This document shows positions 1 through 5,504 of a DNA stretch of 5,938 bases, piece by piece (position 1 is the first letter of the stretch; each line of letters begins with the position of its first letter). Source of the stretch: Deltaproteobacteria bacterium (GTDB lineage Bacteria; Desulfobacterota; SM23-61); the NCBI GenBank assembly GCA_016234425.1, contig JACRCA010000364.1, positions 1-5,938 on the forward strand. The letters are read 5' to 3'. The position numbers and the translations under genes were made by a program. The notes under the pieces were generated by a model. It worked only from the letters and a program-made list of their open reading frames with translations. It had not been told where the DNA came from and did no database searches.

Positions 1-1062
1 CGCTGTAAAGCCTGCAATCAGGAGGAGATAAAAAAGCGCTGCAATTGGAATAAAAAACTGGTACCCCTGTTTTATGACTGTTTTCAAACTTTCCACATTG
101 GGCATTCCCTTAAGGCCTAGCTTGAAAGACTCCAAATCGACAACCACATATGCCGAGATGTAATAAAGCAATGCCGGGATAACTGCGGCCCAAGCGATCT
201 TGGCATAGGGAATCCCAGTCAATTCGGCCATCAAGAAAGCACCAACGCCCATGATAGGGGGCATCAATTGAGCGCCTTCTGAAGATAGAACCTCTATAGC
301 TCCTGCTGTATGAGGCTTAAACCCCAACTTTTTCATCATGGGAATAGTAAAAGTTCCAGTTGTAACCACATTTCCAATTGAACTTCCCATCATCGTACCT
401 GTTAGCCCACTAGCAACGACAGCGCATTTGGCTGGTCCACCCCTCGTTCTCCCTACAAAGGCATTGGCAAATTTCATAAAGAACTCACCAGCTCCGGTTT
501 GTTGTAATGCTGTGCTGAACAGCAAGAACATGAAAAGATAAGTAGCAGCTACCGCGATGCCCAGTCCAAAAATCCCCTCATGGGAATAAGCCGTTAAGTA
601 AACAAACCGATTAAAATCCATGCCGGCATGTCCCAAAATACCAGGCAAGTAGTTGCCAAAAAGGGTATAGCCAATCGCTAACAGAGCGATTATAAATAAA
701 GAAAAGCTCAATCTCCTGACGGCTTCAAGAACCATTAAAATGATCACAAAGCCTAGAAATATTTGAAGGTTGGATAAGTAAGTGGCTCCGATAGCAGATA
801 GGATCTCTTCCCAGAAATAAACCATGTACCCGAGAGATATTGTTGTAAATGCTACGAGCAGAAAATCGATTCCAAAGGTCAAACGCCGCTGCCCCAAGGG
901 CTTCGATGAACAAAAAAATATAATTAGCATAACGGCTAAAAAGATGGCTCGATGGACAAGGGTCGTTTTATATGGTCCAAAAATGGTGGCGTAGAAAAGG
1001 TAAGCGCAAAGAGAAATCGCGAAGATAGATATTATTTTTTCTATAAGGTTGCGGTTTACCAT
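1..1062 (-). CDS. TRAP transporter fused permease (DctQM type, TAXI-associated), N-terminal part
   Basis: This is the membrane permease of a tripartite ATP-independent periplasmic (TRAP) transporter, which imports an organic solute using an ion gradient and a periplasmic binding protein. The 354 visible codons have no stop and run off the left edge; fused permeases are usually about 630-680 residues, so roughly half is seen. Residues 1-115 hold several hydrophobic helices (about 10-30, 38-51, 63-83, 99-113) that fit the small DctQ-like part. The large DctM-like part follows, with the family signature GRTRGGPAK at residues 204-212, then SGLTGTMMGSSIGNVVTTG (218-236) and SSEGAQLMPPIMG (260-272). 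The ATG at 1062 has GAGGGAAA directly upstream. The gene starts 54 nt after the cupin stop with no terminator between, so the two are probably co-transcribed. The fused layout usually pairs with TAXI-type binding proteins, but no receptor gene is visible and the substrate is unknown. Confidence 0.93.
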   Translation of the reverse strand, partial: MVNRNLIEKIISIFAISLCAYLFYATIFGPYKTTLVHRAIFLAVMLIIFFCSSKPLGQRRLTFGIDFLLVAFTTISLGYMVYFWEEILSAIGATYLSNLQIFLGFVIILMVLEAVRRLSFSLFIIALLAIGYTLFGNYLPGILGHAGMDFNRFVYLTAYSHEGIFGLGIAVAATYLFMFLLFSTALQQTGAGEFFMKFANAFVGRTRGGPAKCAVVASGLTGTMMGSSIGNVVTTGTFTIPMMKKLGFKPHTAGAIEVLSSEGAQLMPPIMGVGAFLMAELTGIPYAKIAWAAVIPALLYYISAYVVVDLESFKLGLKGMPNVESLKTVIKQGYQFFIPIAALFYLLLIAGFTA

Positions 1063-1116
1063 TTTCCCTCATATGGGATTAAGGCTTTGTTCCTAAATAC
1101 ATTCAACTCTCTCCCT

Positions 1117-1455
1117 CTACTCAAAAATATTTAAAGTAATAAGTATTAGGTCAGCTTTGCCCGCATTCCTATACCCATGTTTCTTTCCAGCGGCCACTGT
1201 CAGGGCAGCTCCTTTCTTCAGGGAAAGGGTTTGGCCTTCGACGGATGCTTCTCCTTCACCCTCGAGAATGAAAAAAATATGGGCGTAAGGATCAATATGT
1301 TCTGGAAATTCTCCACCGGGCCTGGCCAAGGTGAGAGTGGCTTTAAGCCCAGATGGGAAAATTTTAGTAGTGAGACTTTTCCTAAAAATTTCTTTCGTCT
1401 TTCCCCCGAAAGGTTCCCACGGCAGTTCGTCCAAGTGAATTAGCTCAGGAATCAT
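1117..1455 (-). CDS. Small single-domain cupin protein
   Basis: A 112-residue protein forming one cupin beta-barrel. Motif 1 is GGEFPEHIDPYAHIFFILEG (residues 47-66) and motif 2 is AAGKKHGYRN (88-97). Candidate metal ligands are H53, H59 and H93. The usual second histidine of the HxH pair is D55, and a histidine (H59) sits where the motif-1 glutamate is common. The ATG at 1455 is chosen because AGGA lies 9 nt upstream within a purine-rich stretch; a longer reading from a TTG at 1545 adds 30 poorly conserved-looking residues and lacks a ribosome site. It lies 122 nt after glcF and 54 nt before the TRAP permease gene on the same strand. Small cupins of this type may be metal-dependent enzymes, sugar or acid isomerases, or ligand sensors; the exact role here cannot be assigned. 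Confidence 0.85.
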   Translation of the reverse strand: MIPELIHLDELPWEPFGGKTKEIFRKSLTTKIFPSGLKATLTLARPGGEFPEHIDPYAHIFFILEGEGEASVEGQTLSLKKGAALTVAAGKKHGYRNAGKADLILITLNIFE

Positions 1456-1577
1456 GGCCAAATTTCCTTTCTCCTTTTCCCTTGATTCTTCGATCTCCAG
1501 GATAGAGGATGAATTCACTTTATCAAAAAGCCCTATTCGGAGCAAGCTGGAAAAGAACCCCCTTAGAACTGCCCTGC

Positions 1578-2846
1578 TTAAACCCCGGCTTCATCCACCA
1601 GCTGGATAAGGTGCTTGACTTCTACGGGCGAACCTTTCTGGCCCAGCTGGTCCTTCAGCTGCAACATACATCCGGGGCAGCCTGTGACCACGACCGAAGC
1701 TCCCGTAGCCTCGATGTCTTCTATCTTGCGGCGGCTGATTTGCTTGGAAAGATCGTAGTGGTAAAAACCAAAAGACCCCCCACCCCCGCAGCACCGCTGA
1801 GAGTCGCGCATTTCCACCAGAGTCACGCCTGGGAGACCTTTGATCACTGCTCTGGGTTGCGCAAGGACCCCCTGCCCACGGTTTAAATGGCAGGGGTCAT
1901 GGTAGGTAACTTTTAAAAAGGTTCCTTTTTCCGCTTTAGTTAAGTCAATTTTGCCAGTCAAAAATTCCGAGATGTCCTGGACTTTGGTTCTGAAGGCCCC
2001 GACGCGGTCCTTCCATTCCTGGCTTTCTCCCTCCACCAGAACTTTATAACTCTCCTTCAGGGCGGTCCCACAAGTAGCACAGGCGACAACCACGGCATCG
2101 AGCTGGTAAGGGGCAAAAGCTTCCGCGTTTATTTTTAACAATTCCAGCCCATTTTTAATATCGCCAGACATGAAGACCGGAATGCCGCAGCAAGTTTGCT
2201 TCTTGGGGAATACCACCTCTATTCCATGGCGGCCCAGAACGCAGATGAGCGAGCGACCAATGGCCGGTTCGACGAAATCGATGAAACAGCCAGCAAAAAG
2301 TCCGACCCGCAGGGTCGTTGGGCCTTTGGCGGGGGCGATCACCTCAGAAAATTGCTTGCGTAGCGGAGCATCGCTGATATCCGGGATCAACCTTCCTTTC
2401 CCAAAGGCGGAAAGAAAGAAGGGAAGATGCCGCAGTTTTCCGTTGCCCTTCGGCGGAGTGAACATTTGTAAAAAGGAGAAGACCTTCAAAGCTTTCCCGA
2501 AGAGAGAGCGATTCTTGAGAAGGTAATGGAAAGCGATCCTTTTGGATAGCGGCAGGCCCTTCCTTCTGGCCAACTCGGCGCGGACTCCCAGGATGAGTTT
2601 GATCTGCTCAACGCCGGCAGGGCAATTCGCTTTGCAGGCTAAGCAGAGCAGGCATTTGGAAAAAAGGTCTTCGGTGTATGCGGAATAAGGGACCTCTCCT
2701 TCGAGCAAAGCCCGGGCGACTTCGGTCTTGCCGCGGGAACTGTACGTCTCTTGCTGCAGTTCTCTAAAAACGGGGCAGGCAGCGACGCATATTCCGCAGC
2801 GCGAGCACTTCAGCGCCTCCTGGATCATGATTTGCGAAGAATACAT
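1578..2846 (-). CDS. glcF: Glycolate/D-lactate dehydrogenase-type iron-sulfur subunit (GlcF-like)
   Basis: This is the electron-transfer subunit that takes electrons from the flavin subunit GlcD and passes them on, probably to quinone or another Fe-S carrier. With the ATG at 2846 it has 422 residues, normal for GlcF. Two ferredoxin-type [4Fe-4S] motifs are visible: C14, C17, C20, C24-P and C65, C68, C71, C75-P. Two cysteine-rich CCG domains follow, the first with GLFAGC (182-187), CCG (219-221) and CATCG (256-260), the second with HDPCH (316-320), CCGGGG (352-357) and GCPGC (389-393). All the expected cysteines are present, so the protein looks functional. The ATG is preferred over a TTG two codons upstream because GGGAG lies 6 nt before it. 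In other two-subunit operons glcF usually follows glcD closely; here they are about 510 nt apart because of the inserted four-helix-bundle cassette. Glycolate, D-lactate or another 2-hydroxyacid is possible as substrate. Confidence 0.92.
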   Translation of the reverse strand: MYSSQIMIQEALKCSRCGICVAACPVFRELQQETYSSRGKTEVARALLEGEVPYSAYTEDLFSKCLLCLACKANCPAGVEQIKLILGVRAELARRKGLPLSKRIAFHYLLKNRSLFGKALKVFSFLQMFTPPKGNGKLRHLPFFLSAFGKGRLIPDISDAPLRKQFSEVIAPAKGPTTLRVGLFAGCFIDFVEPAIGRSLICVLGRHGIEVVFPKKQTCCGIPVFMSGDIKNGLELLKINAEAFAPYQLDAVVVACATCGTALKESYKVLVEGESQEWKDRVGAFRTKVQDISEFLTGKIDLTKAEKGTFLKVTYHDPCHLNRGQGVLAQPRAVIKGLPGVTLVEMRDSQRCCGGGGSFGFYHYDLSKQISRRKIEDIEATGASVVVTGCPGCMLQLKDQLGQKGSPVEVKHLIQLVDEAGV

Positions 2847-2861
2847 TTCCAACTCCCAAAG

Positions 2862-2936
2862 AAGTGTCAGTGTGAGTGTGAGTGTCAGTAAAAAATTTTT
2901 CCCCTCACGCTCACGCTGACGCTGTCACTGACACTT
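2862..2936. repeat. Inverted hexamer arrays forming a hairpin/cruciform downstream of the IVP gene
   Basis: The left arm (2863-2889) reads AGTGTC, AGTGTG, AGTGTG, AGTGTC, AGT on the plus strand. The right arm (2904-2936), read on the minus strand, gives AGTGTC, AGTGAC, AGCGTC, AGCGTG, AGCGTG. The outer 11 bp (2862-2872 with 2926-2936) are perfectly complementary; inner units pair imperfectly. The centre is six A followed by five T (2890-2900) and then CCCC. In the leftward transcript this lies between the IVP stop codon and the glcF Shine-Dalgarno GGGAG, so it could act as an attenuator, a processing site or a stability element. It is not a clean intrinsic terminator because the T run is in the loop rather than after the stem. 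Confidence 0.75.
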
Positions 2937-2939
2937 ACG

Positions 2940-3308
2940 TTATCTAGATAAAGATTTAACCAGGCCGCTGAGCATCCTGCTGATCTCATCAACTTCCCCC
3001 CTCAGAGTTAAATATTCTTTTTCCGATAGATATCCCAAATCCTTGGCCAGCAAAAAATGATATTTCAACTCGCCTGCAGAGCCTTTAGCGATACCAACAA
3101 ATTGTCGGTATTCCGCTCTGTTAAGACGATGACTTCCCTCCATTAGATTGGTAGCAATAGACGCAGCTGCCCGTCGCATCTGCGAAACGAGGCCGAACAA
3201 TTCGCTTTTTGGAAACCGTTCTGTGATTTTATAAACTTTAATTGTCAGTCGATGGCTTCTTTTGAATACCTCAAGATCTTCCACACTTTCGACCTTTATG
3301 TTTTCCAT
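2940..3308 (-). CDS. Free-standing four-helix-bundle protein, 23S rRNA intervening-sequence (S23/IVP) family
   Basis: A 122-residue, helix-rich protein without signal peptide or membrane segment. It matches the S23/IVP four-helix-bundle family at DLEVFKRSHRLTIKVY (residues 11-26), the LVSQMRRAAASIATNLMEGS stretch (40-59), EYRQFVGIAKGSAGELKYH (66-84) and a final helix near 97-120. Family members are 115-125 residues, so this one is full length. They were first noted inside 23S rRNA intervening sequences and also occur as isolated genes; Avd of diversity-generating retroelements shares the fold. Biochemical function is unsettled, with nucleic-acid binding suspected. The ATG at 3308 has a strong GAGGGGGG site about 6 nt upstream, so it is set up for its own translation. 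It sits between glcD and glcF and is flanked by hexamer repeat arrays on both sides. No rRNA sequence or reverse transcriptase is visible nearby. Confidence 0.9.
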   Translation of the reverse strand: MENIKVESVEDLEVFKRSHRLTIKVYKITERFPKSELFGLVSQMRRAAASIATNLMEGSHRLNRAEYRQFVGIAKGSAGELKYHFLLAKDLGYLSEKEYLTLRGEVDEISRMLSGLVKSLSR

Positions 3309-3327
3309 GCTATTCCCCCCTCTTTTT

Positions 3328-3354
3328 ACTCACACTCACACTGACACTCGCACT
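3328..3354. repeat. Hexamer array (AGTGYS)n between glcD stop and IVP start
   Basis: Read on the minus strand this is AGTGCG, AGTGTC, AGTGTG, AGTGTG, AGT, a 6-bp period array of 27 bp. Its last 21 bases are identical to plus-strand 2863-2883, that is, a perfect inverted repeat about 440 bp away, and it is a degenerate direct repeat of 2904-2936. It starts only 4 nt after the glcD stop codon and ends 19 nt before the IVP start codon, just upstream of that gene's ribosome site. In a polycistronic RNA it could pair with the distal array to enclose the whole IVP message. Confidence 0.8.
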
Positions 3355-3358
3355 TTTT

Positions 3359-4729
3359 TTAAACAAATTTTCCTGGATTCAGGATTCCCTCCGGGTCGAA
3401 AGATTTTTTGATATTCTTCCAGACCTGGAGCTCTGCCGGAGTGACTTCCAGGTGCAAGAAATTCTTCTTGGCCAATCCAATACCGTGCTCCCCGGAAAGA
3501 GTTCCTCCCAGGGCAATAGAAGTTTCGAAAATTTCTTTTACCGCGTTGTCCACCCTCTCGGATTCTTCCTTATTTTGCGGGTCGTAAGTGATCAGCGGAT
3601 GCATATTCCCATCTCCCGCATGGGCCAAGAGATAGATGGGAATTCGGTACTTCTCGCGGATCTCGTTGATCTTCCGCACCATAGATGGAATCTTGCTGAT
3701 GGGAACGGTGGCATCCTCGGTGAGCATCATCTTGCTGAGCCGAAAAAGTGCTACCGATCCAGTCTTTCTGGCCACCCAGAGTCGGTCTGCTTCGGCTTCA
3801 CTTTCCGCCAGCTTGATGTCGAAGGCTCCTTGCCGTTCGCAGAACTCCTTGGCAATCCGGGCCTGCCGGTCAACGGTCTCAGCAAAACCATCTACTTCAA
3901 TGATCAGCATGGCTGCAGCCTCAACAGGGAGGCCAAGCTTAAAGTTTTTTTCCGTAATTCGAATATATTGATGATCCATAAGCTCCAAAGCCCTCGGAAG
4001 AATCCCCGCCGCCATGATCTTGGAAACGGTCACGCTGGCGTCATCGATGGAGCGGAAAGCAACTAAAAGCGTGCGCCGGGCTTCGGGTTTGGGGATTAGT
4101 TTGATGATGATTTTCGTGATGACGGCCAGAGTTCCCTCAGAACCGCAGATCAGGCGGGTGATGTCATAGCCGGTGACATTTTTGATCGGCCGGCCCCCGG
4201 TCTTGATAACTTCGCCCGAGGCCAGCACTGCCTCCAGCCCTAAGATGTAATCGCGGGTCACCCCGTACTTCACACACCTCGGCCCGCCGGCATTTGTGGC
4301 CACATTGCCACCGATCTGGCAGATCGATTGACTCGCTGGGTCTGGTGGATAAAAAACACCAGCCCTTTCTACAGCCTCCTGCAAATCTTGAGTGATCACT
4401 CCCGGCTCGACAATGGCCAGGCGATCTTCTGGGCTGATCTCCAAGATTTTATTCATTTTGCTCATGGCCATGACAATCCCACCCCACTCCGGGGTACACA
4501 TCCCGCTCAAACCGGTGGCTGATCCTCGGGGAGTCACGGGAATTTTTTCCCGACTGGCTACCTGCAACACTCGGGAAACTTCTTCGGTAGTCATAGGGAG
4601 GATTACCACATCCGGCCTTCTCTCCGCGAAAACATCGTGGGAATAGACCATCAGATCCTCGGGAGCAGTGAGACAGCGGTTTTTGCCCACAATATCCTTA
4701 AGCTCACGGATGCCTTGTGCGCTAACCAT
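3359..4729 (-). CDS. glcD: Glycolate/D-lactate dehydrogenase-type FAD subunit (GlcD-like)
   Basis: This flavoprotein oxidises a 2-hydroxyacid such as glycolate or D-lactate to the 2-oxoacid and passes electrons to the Fe-S partner GlcF. Its 456 residues are a normal length. The N-terminal PCMH-type FAD-binding domain shows PRGSATGLSGM (67-77), then DPASQSICQIGGNVATNAGG (130-149), YGVTRDYILGLE (155-166) and NVTGYDITRLICGSEGTL (184-201). The C-terminal FAD-linked oxidase domain shows HAGDGNMHPLI (370-380), the SGEHGIG loop (412-418) and FDPEGILNPGK (444-454). The ATG at 4729 has AGGAG 6 nt upstream. It appears to be the first gene of the leftward operon, with a candidate promoter and leader hairpin upstream. 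No separate GlcE-like subunit is seen, so this is the two-component arrangement. Substrate identity is uncertain, as this family also includes lactate and 2-hydroxyglutarate enzymes. Confidence 0.93.
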   Translation of the reverse strand: MVSAQGIRELKDIVGKNRCLTAPEDLMVYSHDVFAERRPDVVILPMTTEEVSRVLQVASREKIPVTPRGSATGLSGMCTPEWGGIVMAMSKMNKILEISPEDRLAIVEPGVITQDLQEAVERAGVFYPPDPASQSICQIGGNVATNAGGPRCVKYGVTRDYILGLEAVLASGEVIKTGGRPIKNVTGYDITRLICGSEGTLAVITKIIIKLIPKPEARRTLLVAFRSIDDASVTVSKIMAAGILPRALELMDHQYIRITEKNFKLGLPVEAAAMLIIEVDGFAETVDRQARIAKEFCERQGAFDIKLAESEAEADRLWVARKTGSVALFRLSKMMLTEDATVPISKIPSMVRKINEIREKYRIPIYLLAHAGDGNMHPLITYDPQNKEESERVDNAVKEIFETSIALGGTLSGEHGIGLAKKNFLHLEVTPAELQVWKNIKKSFDPEGILNPGKFV

Positions 4730-4741
4730 GGCTCACTCCTT

Positions 4742-4761
4742 ACGGGATCAATGGACCCCGT
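4742..4761 (-). promoter_or_regulatory. Leader hairpin abutting the glcD Shine-Dalgarno
   Basis: On the minus strand the sequence reads ACGGGGTC, loop CATT, GATCCCGT. This gives an 8-bp stem with one G-U pair and a tetraloop. The stem ends about one base before the AAGGAG ribosome site of glcD (about 4735-4740). Such a placement could modulate ribosome access or protect the 5' end. The pairing is directly visible; a regulatory role is inference. Confidence 0.45.
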
Positions 4762-4793
4762 CAATTCGGATTCGATTTCAAAAAACCTAAAGA

Positions 4794-4823
4794 TTTCTAT
4801 TTCATATTAGCAATATTTGTCAA
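4794..4823 (-). promoter_or_regulatory. Candidate sigma-70 promoter for glcD
   Basis: A perfect -35 hexamer TTGACA lies at 4823-4818 (minus strand), followed after 18 bp by TAGAAA at 4799-4794, a 4/6 match to the -10 consensus. The spacer is AT-rich. Predicted initiation near 4787 would give a leader of roughly 57 nt that includes the hairpin next to the ribosome site. The -10 is weak and the spacing is one base long, so this is a moderate call. Confidence 0.42.
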
Positions 4824-4941
4824 CGAGAAAATGATTGCGATCATTAGCTGGTCTGGCTGCAAAGGATTGGGCTAAATTATCTTTGCCGGTTCCCATTGTG
4901 CTCGCGGGGTCGCTGGGGTGGCCAAGCCTGCCAAGAATTAT

Positions 4942-5163
4942 CTCCCAGAATTCTGTGAAAATCCGGAGTATCATGAGTATGAGCTTTATCTTATTCATGA
5001 GGATATCGAGCATAGGAGGACTCGGCTGAAATCCCCGCAGGGTAATGGAATCTGTTAAAGATTCCACAAGGCCGTATTGGATGAGTTTTATCGAGTTCCT
5101 TTTTGCAATAAGGTGTACGGTTCCTTAGAGGATTTGCAAAGAGACTTGGATGTGTGGTTGAAT
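4942..5163 (+). pseudogene. Decayed IS481-like (rve/DDE) transposase fragment
   Basis: This is a plus-strand remnant of the C-terminal integrase core of an IS481-like transposase. One frame reads EFCENPEYHEYELYL, then HEDIEHRRTRLKSPQGNGIC (4996-5055), a TAA stop at 5056-5058, then RFHKAVLDEFYRV (5059-5097), NKVYGSLEDLQRDLDVWL (5107-5160). Family members typically read SPQ-NG-ERFHK-LDEFYRV and LQ-DLD-WL here. The stop replaces the glutamate of the NGxxERF motif, which is the catalytic third acidic residue of the DDE triad. The N-terminal helix-turn-helix, both catalytic aspartates and the usual YNxxRPHxG tail are absent. The tail breaks off near 5163, just short of the 3' end of the MoaD-like gene on the other strand. 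The element is clearly dead. The sequence from about 4825 to 4941 may be further decayed IS sequence but I recognise nothing firm in it. Confidence 0.82.
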
Positions 5164-5198
5164 GATGCGTCAGATTCGCTTCTATCTATCCCATTAAT

Positions 5199-5501
5199 TT
5201 ATCCTCCAGCATATACCGGAAGGAAGACGATTTTATCCCCATCATTCAGTTTTCTGCCAAAATCCTTTACAAGATCGCCAGCCTTATCCCGGAAGATGAA
5301 ATTGACTTGGGGATGCAAACGCTGGCTGTCCGCATCAAAGATGAACTTACCAAAAGGGGGAAGGCGGGAGGATAACCGGTTCAATAAATTTCCCAGGGTC
5401 TCCCCTTCCTGGAAGGGTTCCTGAAACGTATAATGGGTTGCGCCCCCTCCCGTGAAGGCATCACTTAACCAAGAGTATATCGTGATTTCGATAGCCCGCA
5501 T
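5199..5501 (-). CDS. MoaD/ThiS-like ubiquitin-fold sulfur carrier
   Basis: A 100-residue protein with the beta-grasp pattern of MoaD/ThiS. It has an N-terminal strand RAIEITIYSWL (2-12), a helix around TLGNLLNRLSSRL (35-47), and the closing strand DGDKIVFLPVYAGG (87-100) ending in the exposed Gly-Gly that is adenylated and thiocarboxylated in this family. It is somewhat longer than E. coli MoaD (about 81), with an insertion around residues 50-68. It begins 3 nt after the stop of the AOR gene, with only a distant AAGGA inside that gene, so translation is probably coupled by reinitiation. MoaD-like proteins donate sulfur to make the dithiolene of molybdopterin. Next to an AOR gene the likely job is tungsto- or molybdopterin supply, perhaps dedicated to that enzyme. 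That specific pairing is inference. Confidence 0.87.
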   Translation of the reverse strand: MRAIEITIYSWLSDAFTGGGATHYTFQEPFQEGETLGNLLNRLSSRLPPFGKFIFDADSQRLHPQVNFIFRDKAGDLVKDFGRKLNDGDKIVFLPVYAGG

Positions 5502-5504
5502 CTG

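Larger units (their letters stand above)
2862..3355. mobile_element. Putative repeat-bracketed IVP (S23-family) cassette between glcD and glcF
   Basis: The segment between the glcD stop and the glcF ribosome site consists of one S23/IVP-type gene with arrays of the hexamer AGYGTS at both ends. Positions 2863-2883 on the plus strand are a perfect 21-bp inverted copy of 3328-3348, and the outer ends read AAGTG (2862-2866) and CACTT (3351-3355). The repeats begin 4 nt after the glcD stop and end 3 nt from the IVP stop on the inner side, so neither dehydrogenase gene is damaged. No transposase, integrase or reverse transcriptase is encoded and no target duplication is apparent. If it is mobile, it would need help in trans. 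It could also simply be a locally grown repeat region around a resident gene. The call as a discrete unit is inference; the repeat structure is directly visible. Confidence 0.5.

Noticed and set aside
725..913. Minus-strand 62-codon frame
   Set aside because: It is out of frame with, and inside, the TRAP permease reading frame, which has clear family motifs.
1456..1545. 30-residue N-terminal extension of the cupin from a TTG
   Set aside because: There is no ribosome site before the TTG, whereas the internal ATG has one and matches the usual cupin beginning.
2170..2526. Plus-strand frame of 118 codons
   Set aside because: It is antisense to glcF and unlike any family I recognise.
2862..2936. 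Rho-independent terminator after the IVP gene
   Set aside because: The T-run lies in the loop rather than after the stem, and the downstream glcF is in the same direction with its own ribosome site close by.
2940..3308. Avd gene of a diversity-generating retroelement
   Set aside because: The fold family is shared, but no reverse transcriptase, template repeat or variable repeat is visible in the window.
2863..3354. CRISPR array
   Set aside because: The repeats are 6-bp tandem units with no unique spacers and no cas genes.
3452..4066. A 204-codon plus-strand open frame
   Set aside because: It is antisense to the well-supported glcD, has no recognisable motif and is a codon-bias shadow.
4807..5067. 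Minus-strand 86-codon frame and plus-strand 64-codon frame (4835-5029) in the intergenic region
   Set aside because: They overlap the transposase remnant in other frames, and neither shows a domain or ribosome site.
5077..5424. A 115-codon plus-strand open frame as a real gene
   Set aside because: Only its first 29 or so residues (to about 5163) match a transposase; the rest is antisense to the MoaD-like gene and its beginning is an artefact of the upstream stop.
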